Source: DATBGO01 sp963695645
GTDB lineage: Bacteria > Actinomycetota > Actinomycetes > Streptosporangiales > Streptosporangiaceae
Assembly (NCBI GenBank): GCA_963695645.1
Contig: CAVOHC010000007.1
Span: 124,001-188,000, forward strand
Direction of reading: 5' to 3'
Length of the DNA stretch: 64,000 nt
The notes under the pieces were generated by a model that worked only from the letters and a program-made list of their open reading frames with translations, was not told the DNA's origin and ran no database searches. Shown here piece by piece: positions 16,325 to 24,519 of this stretch. Position 1 is the first letter of the stretch. Every line of letters starts with the position of its first letter. The position numbers and the translations under genes are program-made.

Positions 16325-16846
16325 CTACGTCCAGGGCAACGCTGACCCTGTCTCGAGCAGGGTCTTCAGGCTGGCAAGGACGGCAGGCCACCCGTTCGAG
16401 ATGCCCTGGAGGACGCCGCTGCCAGGCTCGAAGCCGTCGTGGACGACCGTGAGCTTGACCACGCCCTGCCCGGCGTCCTCGATGCCGAAGGCCACCTTGG
16501 AGCGGGGCTCAGCGCGCCACGCGTCAGCGGTCGCGTCGTCCATGCCCACCGCGGCGGCCCACTCGGGCGTGATTGCGTGCCAGGTGTAGGCCAGCCGGCG
16601 GCCGGGATCGGACTCGAGGATCACCTGTTCGGAGTCACTCACGGCGAGCCCGACTTCCTCGTGCGCCAGGTCCCAGGTCGAGCCCTTCTTCCAGTCCGAG
16701 CGGAAGGTCTTCGCACCGGCCTTATGGTGCCGCCAGTAGCGCTTGGTGACCGCAGGGTCGGTGAGGCCCTGCCAGACCCGCTCGGGCGTGGCGCGGATGT
16801 AGGTCGTATAGGCAAAGGTCGTCATCTGGTCGTCGCGTGCAGTCAT
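16325..16846 (-). CDS. SRPBCC (AHSA1-like) domain protein, divergent from the ArsR operon
   Basis: The product is 173 residues, with RATPERVWQGLTDPAVTKRYW at the N-terminus, WKKGSTWDL in the middle and a final helix GWPAVLASLKTLLETG. The start is ATG 16846, preceded by GGAGG seven bases upstream; the frame continues open to 17080, but that segment overlaps the operator array and lacks conservation. It faces the SRPBCC-ArsR operon across about 370 bases holding four similar inverted repeats, so one ArsR protein probably controls both sides. Such pairs are common in actinobacteria; the physiological role is not known. Confidence 0.88.
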   Translation of the reverse strand: MTARDDQMTTFAYTTYIRATPERVWQGLTDPAVTKRYWRHHKAGAKTFRSDWKKGSTWDLAHEEVGLAVSDSEQVILESDPGRRLAYTWHAITPEWAAAVGMDDATADAWRAEPRSKVAFGIEDAGQGVVKLTVVHDGFEPGSGVLQGISNGWPAVLASLKTLLETGSALPWT

Positions 16847-16996
16847 TGCCTTGCCTCCAGTCGTCGAGTTGCCGGGTTGAGAGCGCGCCGGCCTGTGCGG
16901 GAAGGCCTTCATGCCCCGATCATCGCGACTTCTGGCGCCGCGGGCAGCGGCCGATTCAGGGCAGCGGACGGTCTGCATGTCTTCCTCCTTGTCAAC

Positions 16997-17125
16997 GTGC
17001 AACCCATAGTTGCACATGTCGGCCATACATGCAACCACAAGTTGCGCGTCTGGGATCGGGGCGTCGTGAAGCAATTGCAATCATCGGTTGCAGGTCTGGC
17101 GTAGACCTGCTACTTTTGGTTGCAG
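16997..17125. promoter_or_regulatory. Array of four TGCAAC-N5-GTTGCA inverted repeats
   Basis: Four dyads with the same five-base spacer lie between the divergent SRPBCC genes: 16997-17015 (seven-base arms, perfect), 17031-17045 (five-base arms, perfect), 17076-17092 (one mismatch) and 17107-17125 (seven-base arms, one mismatch). Their centres are 32, 46 and 32 bases apart, so they form two equally spaced pairs. They are probably the operators of the ArsR protein encoded at 17661. No other gene is seen between 16847 and 17220. Confidence 0.75.
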
Positions 17126-17220
17126 ATCGAGAGTGGAGTGAGCGATGACCGGCACGCGACGCCAGGTGCACCCGCGGCCCGCGACAGCCGCCGGTGTGCT
17201 CAGGAAGGGACCGGAGACTA

Positions 17221-17664
17221 ATGGCAGGCCTGCTGATTGAGCGGGAGGTTCTGATCGAGGCACCGGCGGCGGTGGTGTGGCGCACCATCACCGAGCCTGA
17301 TCAGATGAGCCAGTGGTTCGCCGACCGGGTGGACCTGGTCGCGGAACCCGGCGCTCATGGCTTCATGCAGTTCGGCGATCAGGGCGGCCCGGTCGTCGTG
17401 GAGACGGTCGATCCGCCGGCTCGCTTCTCATTCCGCTGGAACCATCCCCGCGGGGAAGAGCCGGTGGTCGGCAACTCCATGCTCGTCGAGTTCACGCTCA
17501 CGCCGGAAGGCGGCGAGCGAACCCGTCTTCGGGTGACCGAGAGCGGCCACGAGCTGCTGGACTGGCCCGATTCGGAGAAGCTGCGCTATGCCGACGAGCA
17601 CCAGGGCGGCTGGGCCGAGTTCCTGGACCGGCTGGCCCGCGTGCTCGCGGGCCAGCCGGGATGA
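17221..17664 (+). CDS. SRPBCC (AHSA1-like) protein co-transcribed with ArsR
   Basis: This 147-residue START-like protein has LIEREVLIEAPAAVVWRTIT, DQMSQWFADRVDLV and the C-terminal helix HQGGWAEFLDRLARVL. The ATG at 17221 has GGAG upstream and follows the operator array. The stop overlaps the ATG of the ArsR gene, a conserved pairing in which the ligand-binding protein and regulator are made together. The function is unknown. The ArsR product, acting at the array, is the likely controller. Confidence 0.88.
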   Translation: MAGLLIEREVLIEAPAAVVWRTITEPDQMSQWFADRVDLVAEPGAHGFMQFGDQGGPVVVETVDPPARFSFRWNHPRGEEPVVGNSMLVEFTLTPEGGERTRLRVTESGHELLDWPDSEKLRYADEHQGGWAEFLDRLARVLAGQPG

Positions 17665-18023
17665 CGGCGCAGGCCGATGACGAGCTGTGGTCGGCGATCG
17701 CCGACCCGTCTCGCCGCCGGGTCCTCGATCTGCTGGTCAGCAACGGAGCGGTCAGCGCCAGTTGGCTGGCCGGCCACGTGCCCTTCTCCCGGCAGGCGGT
17801 CGCCAAGCATCTGGCCGTGCTCGAACAGGCCGGGCTGGCCAGTCGGCGGAAGCAGGGCCGGGAGGTTCTCTACCAGGTAGAGGCCGGCCGTCTCGACCAG
17901 GCCACCCGGGCCATGGCCGACCTCGCCGCGCAATGGGACCGGCGCCTAGGCACGATCAAACGCCTCGCCGAAGCCGCGCACGCACAAGCAAAGAAGGGCG
18001 AAGGCTCGCACGCGCCTATCTGA
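17661..18023 (+). CDS. ArsR-family transcriptional regulator
   Basis: The 120-residue winged-helix protein starts at the ATG overlapping the SRPBCC stop. It reads LWSAIADPSRRRVLDLL, then VSASWLAGHVPFSRQAVAKHL (recognition helix) and the wing RRKQGREVLYQVE. No cysteine cluster for metal sensing is present, as in the SRPBCC-linked subgroup. It lies downstream of four inverted repeats it probably binds. After its stop there are about 160 bases with no convincing gene before the LLM oxidoreductase. Confidence 0.92.
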   Translation: MTAQADDELWSAIADPSRRRVLDLLVSNGAVSASWLAGHVPFSRQAVAKHLAVLEQAGLASRRKQGREVLYQVEAGRLDQATRAMADLAAQWDRRLGTIKRLAEAAHAQAKKGEGSHAPI

Positions 18024-18189
18024 GGAGGGACGTCGTGAGGAACGAGTCAGCGCACCCGCCGCGTCCACAGCTGGCGCCACCGCCATTTTCAGGTTCTACG
18101 AAGTCCGGGACAACCTCGACTGGCCGTCATTAAGGAACAATACTTGGAGAGGGCCCGAGGGGGCTGCGTGGCATGGAGAAGGGGTGCCG

Positions 18190-19185
18190 ATGGAGATCTC
18201 ATGCGCATTTCCGACGGCGCTCGACTCGCCCGAGCACGTCGCGCTCGCTGAGCGGCTGGGGTACGGGCGCGCCTGGCTCTACGACACGCCGCAGCAAAGC
18301 CCGGATGTGTGGATGACGTTAGCGCTGGCGGCGGAGCGAACGGAGCGGATCGGCCTCGGCCCGGGCGTCCTGGTTCCCACGCTGCGCCACCCGATGGTCA
18401 ACGCGGCGGCCACCGCCGCGCTTGCTGCGCTGGCGCCCGGCCGCGTCGCCGTCGCCTTCGGCACGGGCTTTACCGGACGCCGGGCGATGGGGTATCGCGC
18501 TATTCCCTGGTCGTACATGGACGCCTACATCCGCGCCTACCGCGGGTTGCTGCGCGGCGAGACGATCGAGTGGGAGGGCGCTCGGATGCGCATGCTCCAT
18601 CCGCCTGGCCACGGCGCCGCGCGCCCGGTCGACGTGCCTGTCCTCGTCGCCGCGCTGGGGCCGAAAGGGCGCGCGGTGGCGCGTGAGCTGGGCGACGGCC
18701 TGTTCGTGACGCTGTCGATCCCGCAGTTCGCCAAGGAGTTCACGCGCGTGTCCTACCTCTTCTGGGGGACCGTCCTGGACGATGGCGAGGATCTCCAGTC
18801 CGGGCGGGTGCGCGCGGCGGGCGGACCCGGGCTCGCGCTTGCCTACCACGGTGCCCATGAGTTCAATATGCCGCTGCCGGAGCTGCCGGGCGGGGCGGAG
18901 TGGCAGGCGGTGATTGACCGGACGCCGCCGGTGGACCGCCACCTCGCTGTCCACGATCAGCACTGCGTCGGCCTGAACGAGGCCGACCAGGCGGCGTGGG
19001 ACGCGGGCGGGTACGCCATGCTCGAGCAGGCGACGCTCAGCGGAACCGCCGGTGAGCTCCGCACGCGGCTTGGCGATCTCGCTGACGTCGGCGTGACCGA
19101 GCTGGTCTATCAGCCCTGCGGGCCCGACATCCGCCGGGAGCTCGAGGTATTCATGACAACCGCGAAGGCGGCCGCTGCGGCCTGA
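18190..19185 (+). CDS. LLM-class flavin-dependent oxidoreductase
   Basis: The product is about 331 residues in the bacterial luciferase-like (F420 or FMN dependent) TIM-barrel family: AERLGYGRAWLYDTPQQSPD, RIGLGPGVLVPTLRHPM, GRVAVAFGTGFTGRRAMG and a C-terminal GTAGELRTRL. ATG 18190 follows AGAAGGGG by five bases; GTG 18184 is also possible. An SMP-30-type lactonase follows after only 11 bases, so the two probably act in sequence on one substrate: oxygenation or dehydrogenation, then lactone hydrolysis. The substrate is not evident. Confidence 0.9.
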   Translation: MEISCAFPTALDSPEHVALAERLGYGRAWLYDTPQQSPDVWMTLALAAERTERIGLGPGVLVPTLRHPMVNAAATAALAALAPGRVAVAFGTGFTGRRAMGYRAIPWSYMDAYIRAYRGLLRGETIEWEGARMRMLHPPGHGAARPVDVPVLVAALGPKGRAVARELGDGLFVTLSIPQFAKEFTRVSYLFWGTVLDDGEDLQSGRVRAAGGPGLALAYHGAHEFNMPLPELPGGAEWQAVIDRTPPVDRHLAVHDQHCVGLNEADQAAWDAGGYAMLEQATLSGTAGELRTRLGDLADVGVTELVYQPCGPDIRRELEVFMTTAKAAAAA

Positions 19186-19196
19186 AAGGACCGGAC

Positions 19197-20099
19197 ATGG
19201 CCCGCGCGCGAACCCTGACACCGCTGTTCGAGGGCGGCAGCTACTTCGAGTGCCCGCGTTGGCACGACGGCCGGTGGTGGGTTTCGGACTTCTACCGCCG
19301 CGCTGTCTTCACCTACGACCGTGATGGACGCGAGGGGCAGGTGATGGAGGTCGAGGCCCAGCCGTCAGGGCTGGGCTGGCTGCCCGGCGGCGACCTGCTC
19401 GTCGTCTCGATGAAGGACCGGCGCGTGCTGCGGCGGGCTCCCGGCGGCAGCGTCGCGGTCCATGCCGACGTGGCCAGCCTGACCAATGGTCACCTCAACG
19501 ATATGGTCGTCGACCGCCAGGGCCGTGCGTACGCAGGAGATTTCGGCTTCGACCTCATGGGCGGCGGCCAGCCGGCGCCAGCCAGCCTTGTGCGCATCGA
19601 TCCCGACGGTGCAGCCACGATCGTGGCGCGGGACATGTGGTTCCCCAACGGATCGGTGATCACCGACGATGGCACGCTGATCGTAGCCGAGACGTTCGCC
19701 GCCCGGCTCACCGCCTTCAAGATCCAGTCTGACGGCTCGCTGACCGGCCGGCACGTGTGGGCGCAGGTCCAGGCGGCGCCCGAACCGGCCGACACGGCGA
19801 CGATGCTCTCTGCGGTCAGCTTCGCTCCCGACGGCTGCGCGCTGGACGCTGAGGGGTATGTGTGGGCGGCGAACGCGCTGGGCGCAGCGGTGTGCCGGGT
19901 CGCCCCCGGCGGCCAGATCGTCGACGAGATCGGGATGCCCGGGGGGCTGAGCGTGTTCGCGTGCGGACTCGGCGGCGAGGACGGGCGGACGCTCATCGCA
20001 TGCGTCGCGCCCGACTTTTACGAAGAGACGCGGTCACCTGCGCGCGAGGCTGCGTTGCTGACAGCAACTGTCGAGGTTCCGCACGCGGGCCTACCGTAG
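19197..20099 (+). CDS. SMP-30/gluconolactonase/LRE family protein
   Basis: This 300-residue six-bladed beta-propeller has the family markers: a metal-binding Glu in YFECPRWHDGRWWVSDF, a conserved Asn in NGHLNDMVVDRQGR, MWFPNGSVITDDG and FAPDGCALDAEGYVWAA. These metal-dependent enzymes hydrolyse sugar or other lactones. It shares the operon of the LLM oxidoreductase directly upstream. A perfect seven-pair stem-loop follows the stop. Confidence 0.92.
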   Translation: MARARTLTPLFEGGSYFECPRWHDGRWWVSDFYRRAVFTYDRDGREGQVMEVEAQPSGLGWLPGGDLLVVSMKDRRVLRRAPGGSVAVHADVASLTNGHLNDMVVDRQGRAYAGDFGFDLMGGGQPAPASLVRIDPDGAATIVARDMWFPNGSVITDDGTLIVAETFAARLTAFKIQSDGSLTGRHVWAQVQAAPEPADTATMLSAVSFAPDGCALDAEGYVWAANALGAAVCRVAPGGQIVDEIGMPGGLSVFACGLGGEDGRTLIACVAPDFYEETRSPAREAALLTATVEVPHAGLP

Positions 20100-20103
20100 G
20101 CGG

Positions 20104-20127
20104 CATTCCCGGTCCCGCATGGGAATG
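20104..20127 (+). terminator. Stem-loop after the LLM/SMP-30 operon
   Basis: CATTCCC at 20104-20110 pairs with GGGAATG at 20121-20127 across ten bases, starting five bases past the stop codon. Confidence 0.5.
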
Positions 20128-20460
20128 GACGGAGCCCTATCGCAGCGCGGTAAGCACCTTGCCAGCCGCGACTTCAGTACCAAGGCGCTCAGCTCGTCGG
20201 CGAACGGCAGCTCGTACCGCAGCGTCTGTCTGTTTAGCCCGAAGTTCCCCCGGGTTTAGCCGGCGCAGTTCCACCCACGATCGTCACGGGCGCGGTCGGG
20301 CCGACGCCGAACCCATGCTTCTGGGCCATTCTGTACCATTTTCGTCGTATTGCTCGGGCCTACTATAAACCTCCATCAAGTGGTACCAAACAGCCCACGT
20401 CCAGGCATGAACTGAGCAGCTAGCAAGGTTTGTACCTTACCGGCGACCGATAGGGGGAAG
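20128..20460. other. Intergenic stretch, AT-richer, no gene recognised
   Basis: No supported gene. From about 20310 the base composition becomes clearly AT-richer (TACTATAAACCTCC). Three GTACC/GTACCT motifs occur near 20333, 20382 and 20431 ahead of the 20461 reading frame. It may hold the promoter of that frame. Confidence 0.35.
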
Positions 20461-21426
20461 ATGATCGATCCAATCAGTCAGCTGATCATCGAGCGTCTAC
20501 TGGGCTTGGGCCTGCAAAAGTTAGCGGGTCAGTTTTCTACCCCAAAGCCGGTGGCAGAGTCCTCGCACAGCATTCAGAACCTGGATATGTCTTGGGCATG
20601 CCGCTCCGACCCTGGCACCGAGACATGTCGCGCCAGGTGTCACGTACCAGTGCGCTGGTACCTGAACGGGAAGCTGACGAGTTCTGGACCGAGTGTCTCG
20701 TTTCGCTTGAACCGGCCTGAGAACGTGAGAGTAGAGGTGCTCGGCCAGTACGGGCACTATTCGGAGCAGCGGCTGATGGTGCGCCAAGTCGCTGCAAAGC
20801 CGCCAGTCTGGGGCGGGTTAGTCGTTCTCGACCACGTAGTCCCATTTAGCGACAATGTTCCGTCCGTCCGGGGCCCAGCGCATCAGCCCCTCCCCGGTCG
20901 CCTCGACGGCCCGGAGCTCGAAGCTGACCGTCCGGCCAGAACGAAGGATCTTCGGCGGCCACGGCTGGCCGGGGACGAAGTAGGGCCGGTAAACGTGGTT
21001 CGTATCGTCGATGCTGGTGAACTCGGACGCCGAGATGGGCACTGGTCCGGTGGCCCCCGACATGCTCACCACCCACGTGGTGGTCGCCGCCGGGGCCTGG
21101 TAGGGCAGGCCCTCGCCGGGCACCTGTGGACCGGTCACGGTTACCAGCACCGACCAGTGCGGCGTCTTCACCGCCACGGCGTCGCCCTGATTGGTCAGCG
21201 CGGGCCGCTGGACGGTGCCGGTCAGCGCGGTGTCGCCGTGATAATGCAGGGTGCTGGGCGGCAAGAAGGACGGGTAGCCGCCGTAGTGGCTGGAGCTGGC
21301 AGAGCTGCTGGCCGCCGAGCTGCAGCCAGCAAGAACGAAAAGCAGCAGCGCGGCCACTGCCATGCCGGCCCGCCCCCTCGCCCTGGCCGCCGCAATGACT
21401 GCGGAGGCCAGGGCGGGCCTGGTTGA
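20461..21426 (+). CDS. Unrecognised protein, lower GC, 3' half antisense to a lipoprotein gene
   Basis: The frame starts with ATG after GGGGGAAG and encodes 321 residues, but only the first 120 look like a protein. They begin IDPISQLIIERLLGLGLQKL and continue with a Cys/Trp-containing stretch and WYLNGKLTSSGPSVSFRL, which resembles an Ig-like beta sandwich. Codon use here is much less GC-biased than in neighbouring genes, which suggests recent transfer. From 20818 onward the frame overlaps the lipoprotein gene on the other strand and is Arg/Gly-rich shadow sequence. The real gene probably lost its 3' end when the lipoprotein operon became its neighbour. No function assigned. Confidence 0.4.
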   Translation: MIDPISQLIIERLLGLGLQKLAGQFSTPKPVAESSHSIQNLDMSWACRSDPGTETCRARCHVPVRWYLNGKLTSSGPSVSFRLNRPENVRVEVLGQYGHYSEQRLMVRQVAAKPPVWGGLVVLDHVVPFSDNVPSVRGPAHQPLPGRLDGPELEADRPARTKDLRRPRLAGDEVGPVNVVRIVDAGELGRRDGHWSGGPRHAHHPRGGRRRGLVGQALAGHLWTGHGYQHRPVRRLHRHGVALIGQRGPLDGAGQRGVAVIMQGAGRQEGRVAAVVAGAGRAAGRRAAASKNEKQQRGHCHAGPPPRPGRRNDCGGQGGPG

Positions 21427-21453
21427 GCGTGCCCTGCGGGCCAGCGGGTTCAT
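20818..21453 (-). CDS. Secreted lipoprotein, downstream of the phosphoesterase
   Basis: The 211-residue product starts at ATG 21453, which overlaps the phosphoesterase stop. An Arg-rich n-region and hydrophobic stretch end in the lipobox LAGC (AALLLFVLAGC), followed by a Ser-rich linker. The mature part is mostly beta (GDTALTGTVQRPALTNQGDA, PHWSVLVTVTGPQVPG) and ends KWDYVVEND. I know no named family. Translational coupling suggests it works with the phosphoesterase at the cell surface, perhaps as an anchor or chaperone. Confidence 0.8.
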   Translation of the reverse strand: MNPLARRARSTRPALASAVIAAARARGRAGMAVAALLLFVLAGCSSAASSSASSSHYGGYPSFLPPSTLHYHGDTALTGTVQRPALTNQGDAVAVKTPHWSVLVTVTGPQVPGEGLPYQAPAATTTWVVSMSGATGPVPISASEFTSIDDTNHVYRPYFVPGQPWPPKILRSGRTVSFELRAVEATGEGLMRWAPDGRNIVAKWDYVVEND

Positions 21454-23759
21454 GACATCCCGGGCAGTGTCCGGCGCCGGCGGCGCAGGTACCAGACGCA
21501 TCCGCCGAGCGCGATTAGGGCCAGCAGCGGCACCCCCACCGCCAGGGATGTCCGCGGCCACAGCGGCGCGGGATCGGCGCGGCCAACGACGGTGACCGCA
21601 TCCAGGCTGGCCCGGCCGTAGCCGCGCGGATTGTTGAACACGTCGCGGCCGAACGGCCGCAGGCCGCGCTGGGCCGCATAGCCGAGGTGGCCCAGCCCGT
21701 CGAGCCCGCCGGACACGGTGCCGGCCGGCAGCCGGGCGTGGTCATGGCCGGCCGCAACGTCGAAGATGTCCTCGATCGTGCGCAGCCAGCTGTAGTGGTT
21801 GTAGAAGACGTCCGAGACCGTCCCCGGCCTGATGAACGGGCTGATCAGCACGCTGCCGGTGTCCCCGCCGCCTGGCGTCGGGCCGGTGGCGTTGAACAGC
21901 GGGTCGGGAGTCTCGCCCGGTGCCAGGTCCGACGGGTCGCCTTCGGCGCTGAGCGTGATGCTGGTCAACGGCCCGGCCGGGTCGACCGGGCTGCCGTTCT
22001 GGCTGACCAGCTGGAATGACCCTGTTGTCGCCGAGCCAGTGCTGGTGGTCGGGAAGTCGGGCCCGGTGTCGGTCACGGCGCCGACGAAGGAGTTCGCCGG
22101 GATGTTGGTGCCGGTCACCTCCCGGCCGGTGTCATCGGCCAGGATCGAGTTGTCGGAGATGACGTTCGATCCTGGCCCGCCGGTGATGGTGTCGGTCCTG
22201 GCCCGTGGCGGGCTTCCCGCTCCGCCGCGCACGATGCCAGGCACGCAGTCTGAGGGCACCAGTGTCGGGCTGGTCTGGGTGCACGCCGGCGGGCGGTCGA
22301 TGAAGGCGTTGTTGCCCGGGCCGGGGTAGAGCTGGTCACCCTGGGAGTTGGTGCCGAGCGTGGAGTTCGGGCCGGTCGGCTCGTAGTCGACGTTGCGGCC
22401 GTGGAGGTTCTCGCCGGCCGAGTCAGACTTGAGGCTGCTCGTGTAGTTCGGCTGGTCGGAGGAGGTCGGGCCGTAGTCGTCGGCGTTGTTGAAGCTGTTG
22501 CCGGTGTAGGTGAAGGGAGCGAAGGCCTCGTCGAAGGTGACGTCGATCAGGCCGCCCTGCTTGAAAGCCGGCGACTGCTCGATCATCGGGATGTAGTACT
22601 CCAAGAATAGGTCGGCGGCGTACAGGCCGCCGGTGTAGTTCTTCGGGGTGGTCGACTCGGGATCGTTGGGGATCGGCGAGTTGTAATCCGGCGTTCCGCT
22701 CGCGGTGAAGGCTCCCGAGAGGTTGTTGCCGTGGCACACGGCGTCGTGAGCGTCGCTGCAGTTATCCGGGGTGATCCAGCTGAATTTCGGGGTTGTCTTG
22801 ACGCTCTGCAGGTCATTGAAGAGGCCGTCGGCAGGGCTGTCGAGATTGGCGATGCGGTCCTGGTCGCAGTTAGTTCCGCGGCGGGATGGCTCGTTGAGCG
22901 GCGGGGTCGTCGTGCCATCGGCATTGACGGCACCGGTCAGGGACTCAAACCAGGGGAACGGGAAGTGCTTGGCCACGTACTGGTCGTCCGGCTGCGCCGC
23001 GGTGAAGGTGGTGACACCGGGCGGGTAGTCGCCTTCCATGTCGGTCGGATTGGTGTCCGGGTTATTGGCTGACGTCCCCGGGCCTCCGCAGGATGCGGCC
23101 TCCCGGTCCGGCACGGTATTGGGCACAAACTGCGTCGAGCCCGGCGTCTGCGCGCCGCCCAGGTCCTGGGCGTACCCCTTCCAGGTCACCCCCGCCGCGT
23201 TGAACTGATTGAACAGCGTCGGGACGTCGGTCGGGTACGTGCACCCGTTGTCGCCCAGCGGGGCGTTGGCGCCGCTCGGCTGGGATGCGTTGGCCGGCGA
23301 GTTCATCTGGCCGTAGTTGGGATTAGTCCGCAGCGAGCCGGAGGCCAGGATGTCGGAGTTCGGCCCAATCGGCTTGTTCGAGACGCTGCAGTCTTCCTGG
23401 GTGTCCTCCTCGGGCGCCTGCCCGGACACCATCGATAGGTAGTTGTCCATGCTGGAATGGCCGGTCCCGTAGTAGTCCTTAAGCAGGACACCCTGGCTCG
23501 GGAGCGTGTTCCACAGGTAGCTGTTTTGGTTCAGGCCAGTGAACGTGGCGTCATAGGACTTGTTCTCTAAGATGATCAGCCACACGTGCTTGACTGATCC
23601 GTGCCGCAGGCCCGTGCTGGAAATAGTGATCCCGCTGGCCTGGGCGGGCGCAGCGGCAATGACTGAGGCAGGGACCGCGATACCGGCCAGCGCAAGCACC
23701 ACTGCCCCGCACGCGGCGACAACTCGCGGCAGGCGACGACCTATGTCAGAAATAGTCAT
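21450..23759 (-). CDS. Secreted phosphoesterase (phospholipase C/acid phosphatase family), membrane anchored
   Basis: The 769-residue protein has a signal peptide (residues 1-42, ending APAQAS). The PF04185 phosphoesterase core follows: HVWLIILENKSYDATF with the metal-binding Glu-Asn, GTGHSSMDNYLSMVSGQAP, and a later VTFDEAF metal motif. The C-terminus has a transmembrane helix and an Arg-rich tail (VPLLALIALGGCVWYL, then RRRRR), so the enzyme is probably tethered outside the membrane. An insert of about 150 residues (roughly 495-645) rich in Thr/Gly/Pro separates core blocks. Related enzymes cleave phospholipids or phosphate monoesters. The lipoprotein gene is translationally coupled. Confidence 0.88.
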   Translation of the reverse strand: MTISDIGRRLPRVVAACGAVVLALAGIAVPASVIAAAPAQASGITISSTGLRHGSVKHVWLIILENKSYDATFTGLNQNSYLWNTLPSQGVLLKDYYGTGHSSMDNYLSMVSGQAPEEDTQEDCSVSNKPIGPNSDILASGSLRTNPNYGQMNSPANASQPSGANAPLGDNGCTYPTDVPTLFNQFNAAGVTWKGYAQDLGGAQTPGSTQFVPNTVPDREAASCGGPGTSANNPDTNPTDMEGDYPPGVTTFTAAQPDDQYVAKHFPFPWFESLTGAVNADGTTTPPLNEPSRRGTNCDQDRIANLDSPADGLFNDLQSVKTTPKFSWITPDNCSDAHDAVCHGNNLSGAFTASGTPDYNSPIPNDPESTTPKNYTGGLYAADLFLEYYIPMIEQSPAFKQGGLIDVTFDEAFAPFTYTGNSFNNADDYGPTSSDQPNYTSSLKSDSAGENLHGRNVDYEPTGPNSTLGTNSQGDQLYPGPGNNAFIDRPPACTQTSPTLVPSDCVPGIVRGGAGSPPRARTDTITGGPGSNVISDNSILADDTGREVTGTNIPANSFVGAVTDTGPDFPTTSTGSATTGSFQLVSQNGSPVDPAGPLTSITLSAEGDPSDLAPGETPDPLFNATGPTPGGGDTGSVLISPFIRPGTVSDVFYNHYSWLRTIEDIFDVAAGHDHARLPAGTVSGGLDGLGHLGYAAQRGLRPFGRDVFNNPRGYGRASLDAVTVVGRADPAPLWPRTSLAVGVPLLALIALGGCVWYLRRRRRTLPGMS

Positions 23760-24261
23760 GAGAATTACCTAATGTCTCGGCCGCACATCGCCAACAACGG
23801 CAAGCGTCACACCGGTGATGAGCGAGTGAACCTTTGCGTCGGGGTCCAATCGGAGGCGATCCGCGCCATCATAGCGGGAAGGAGTGTCATGGCGATGGCG
23901 AAGACAGATCGGTGAAGAATCCGAGTCGGCAGGGGGTGTGACGCGAGTCGTCCAAGACGATTCGGCTGCCTGGCCGTGGGCGGCTTGAGCGCTTGGGATC
24001 ACCCGGCATGGCTGGCAAGGGGACACCCGGCAGGCGGGTAGCGTCCGGGAGCAGGATGCCAGGTGGCCATGTCCGGGAGGTGAGCGCGATGCCCCTTGAC
24101 CATGTGAATGGGGTCGAGCTGTATTGGGAGAAACCCGGTCAGCGCATAACTACGCGGGCAGCAAAATTACTCTTCCCGGTGGCCAGTCGCCCCATACGTC
24201 TGTCTCCCGCGGCAGGAGGAACATCTCGCACGTGGGAGCGAGAATGCTGGGATTTGGTGAG
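23760..24261. other. Intergenic stretch with a hydrolase relic
   Basis: This stretch lies between the phosphoesterase start and the Doc remnant. The only recognisable coding text is the short alpha/beta hydrolase-like start at 24089. Some of the rest must be the promoter of the minus-strand phosphoesterase gene. Confidence 0.4.
24089..24148 (+). pseudogene. Alpha/beta hydrolase N-terminal relic
   Basis: ATG at 24089 opens with PLDHVNGVELYWEKPG, which resembles the first beta strands of alpha/beta hydrolases (typically HVNGVELYYE-x-x-G). The similarity ends there; no HG oxyanion motif or nucleophile elbow follows. It is a fragment at best. Confidence 0.3.
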
Positions 24262-24519
24262 TCACGGGGGTGCTTGCGCGAGTCGAAGCTGCTTCTGGAT
24301 CCCGTCGGCGTCTAGCTGGCCCGCGGCCACGGACATGGTCAGAGCGAACGCCTCGTCGTGGGTCAGGTCCAGTACGTAGCCGTTGATTCGCGAGAACACC
24401 ACCGTGGCCAGCAAGGCGAGCCGCTTGTTGCCGTCGACGAGCGCGTGGTTGCAGGCCAGCGAGTGCATGAGCGCGGCCGCCTTCCCGGTCAGCGTCGCGG
24501 TCGATGGGCGGCGTGACGT
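24262..24519 (-). pseudogene. Fic/Doc-family toxin, 5'-truncated
   Basis: The reading frame gives GKAAALMHSLACNHALVDGN, then KRLALLATVVF and a normal Doc C-terminus. The Fic motif is present as HALVDGNKRLAL (consensus HxFxDGNKR; Phe is replaced by Leu). The N-terminal half of a Doc protein (about 50 residues) and any Phd antitoxin are missing. The fragment has no start of its own: the first ATG is at 24468, inside the domain, and the frame begins directly after the TGA of the preceding 44-residue membrane peptide gene. It is presumably inactive. Confidence 0.7.

Noticed and set aside
16847..17080. N-terminal extension of the SRPBCC protein at 16325-16846
   Set aside because: The extension overlaps two operator dyads and has no SRPBCC similarity; GGAGG before ATG 16846 fixes the start.
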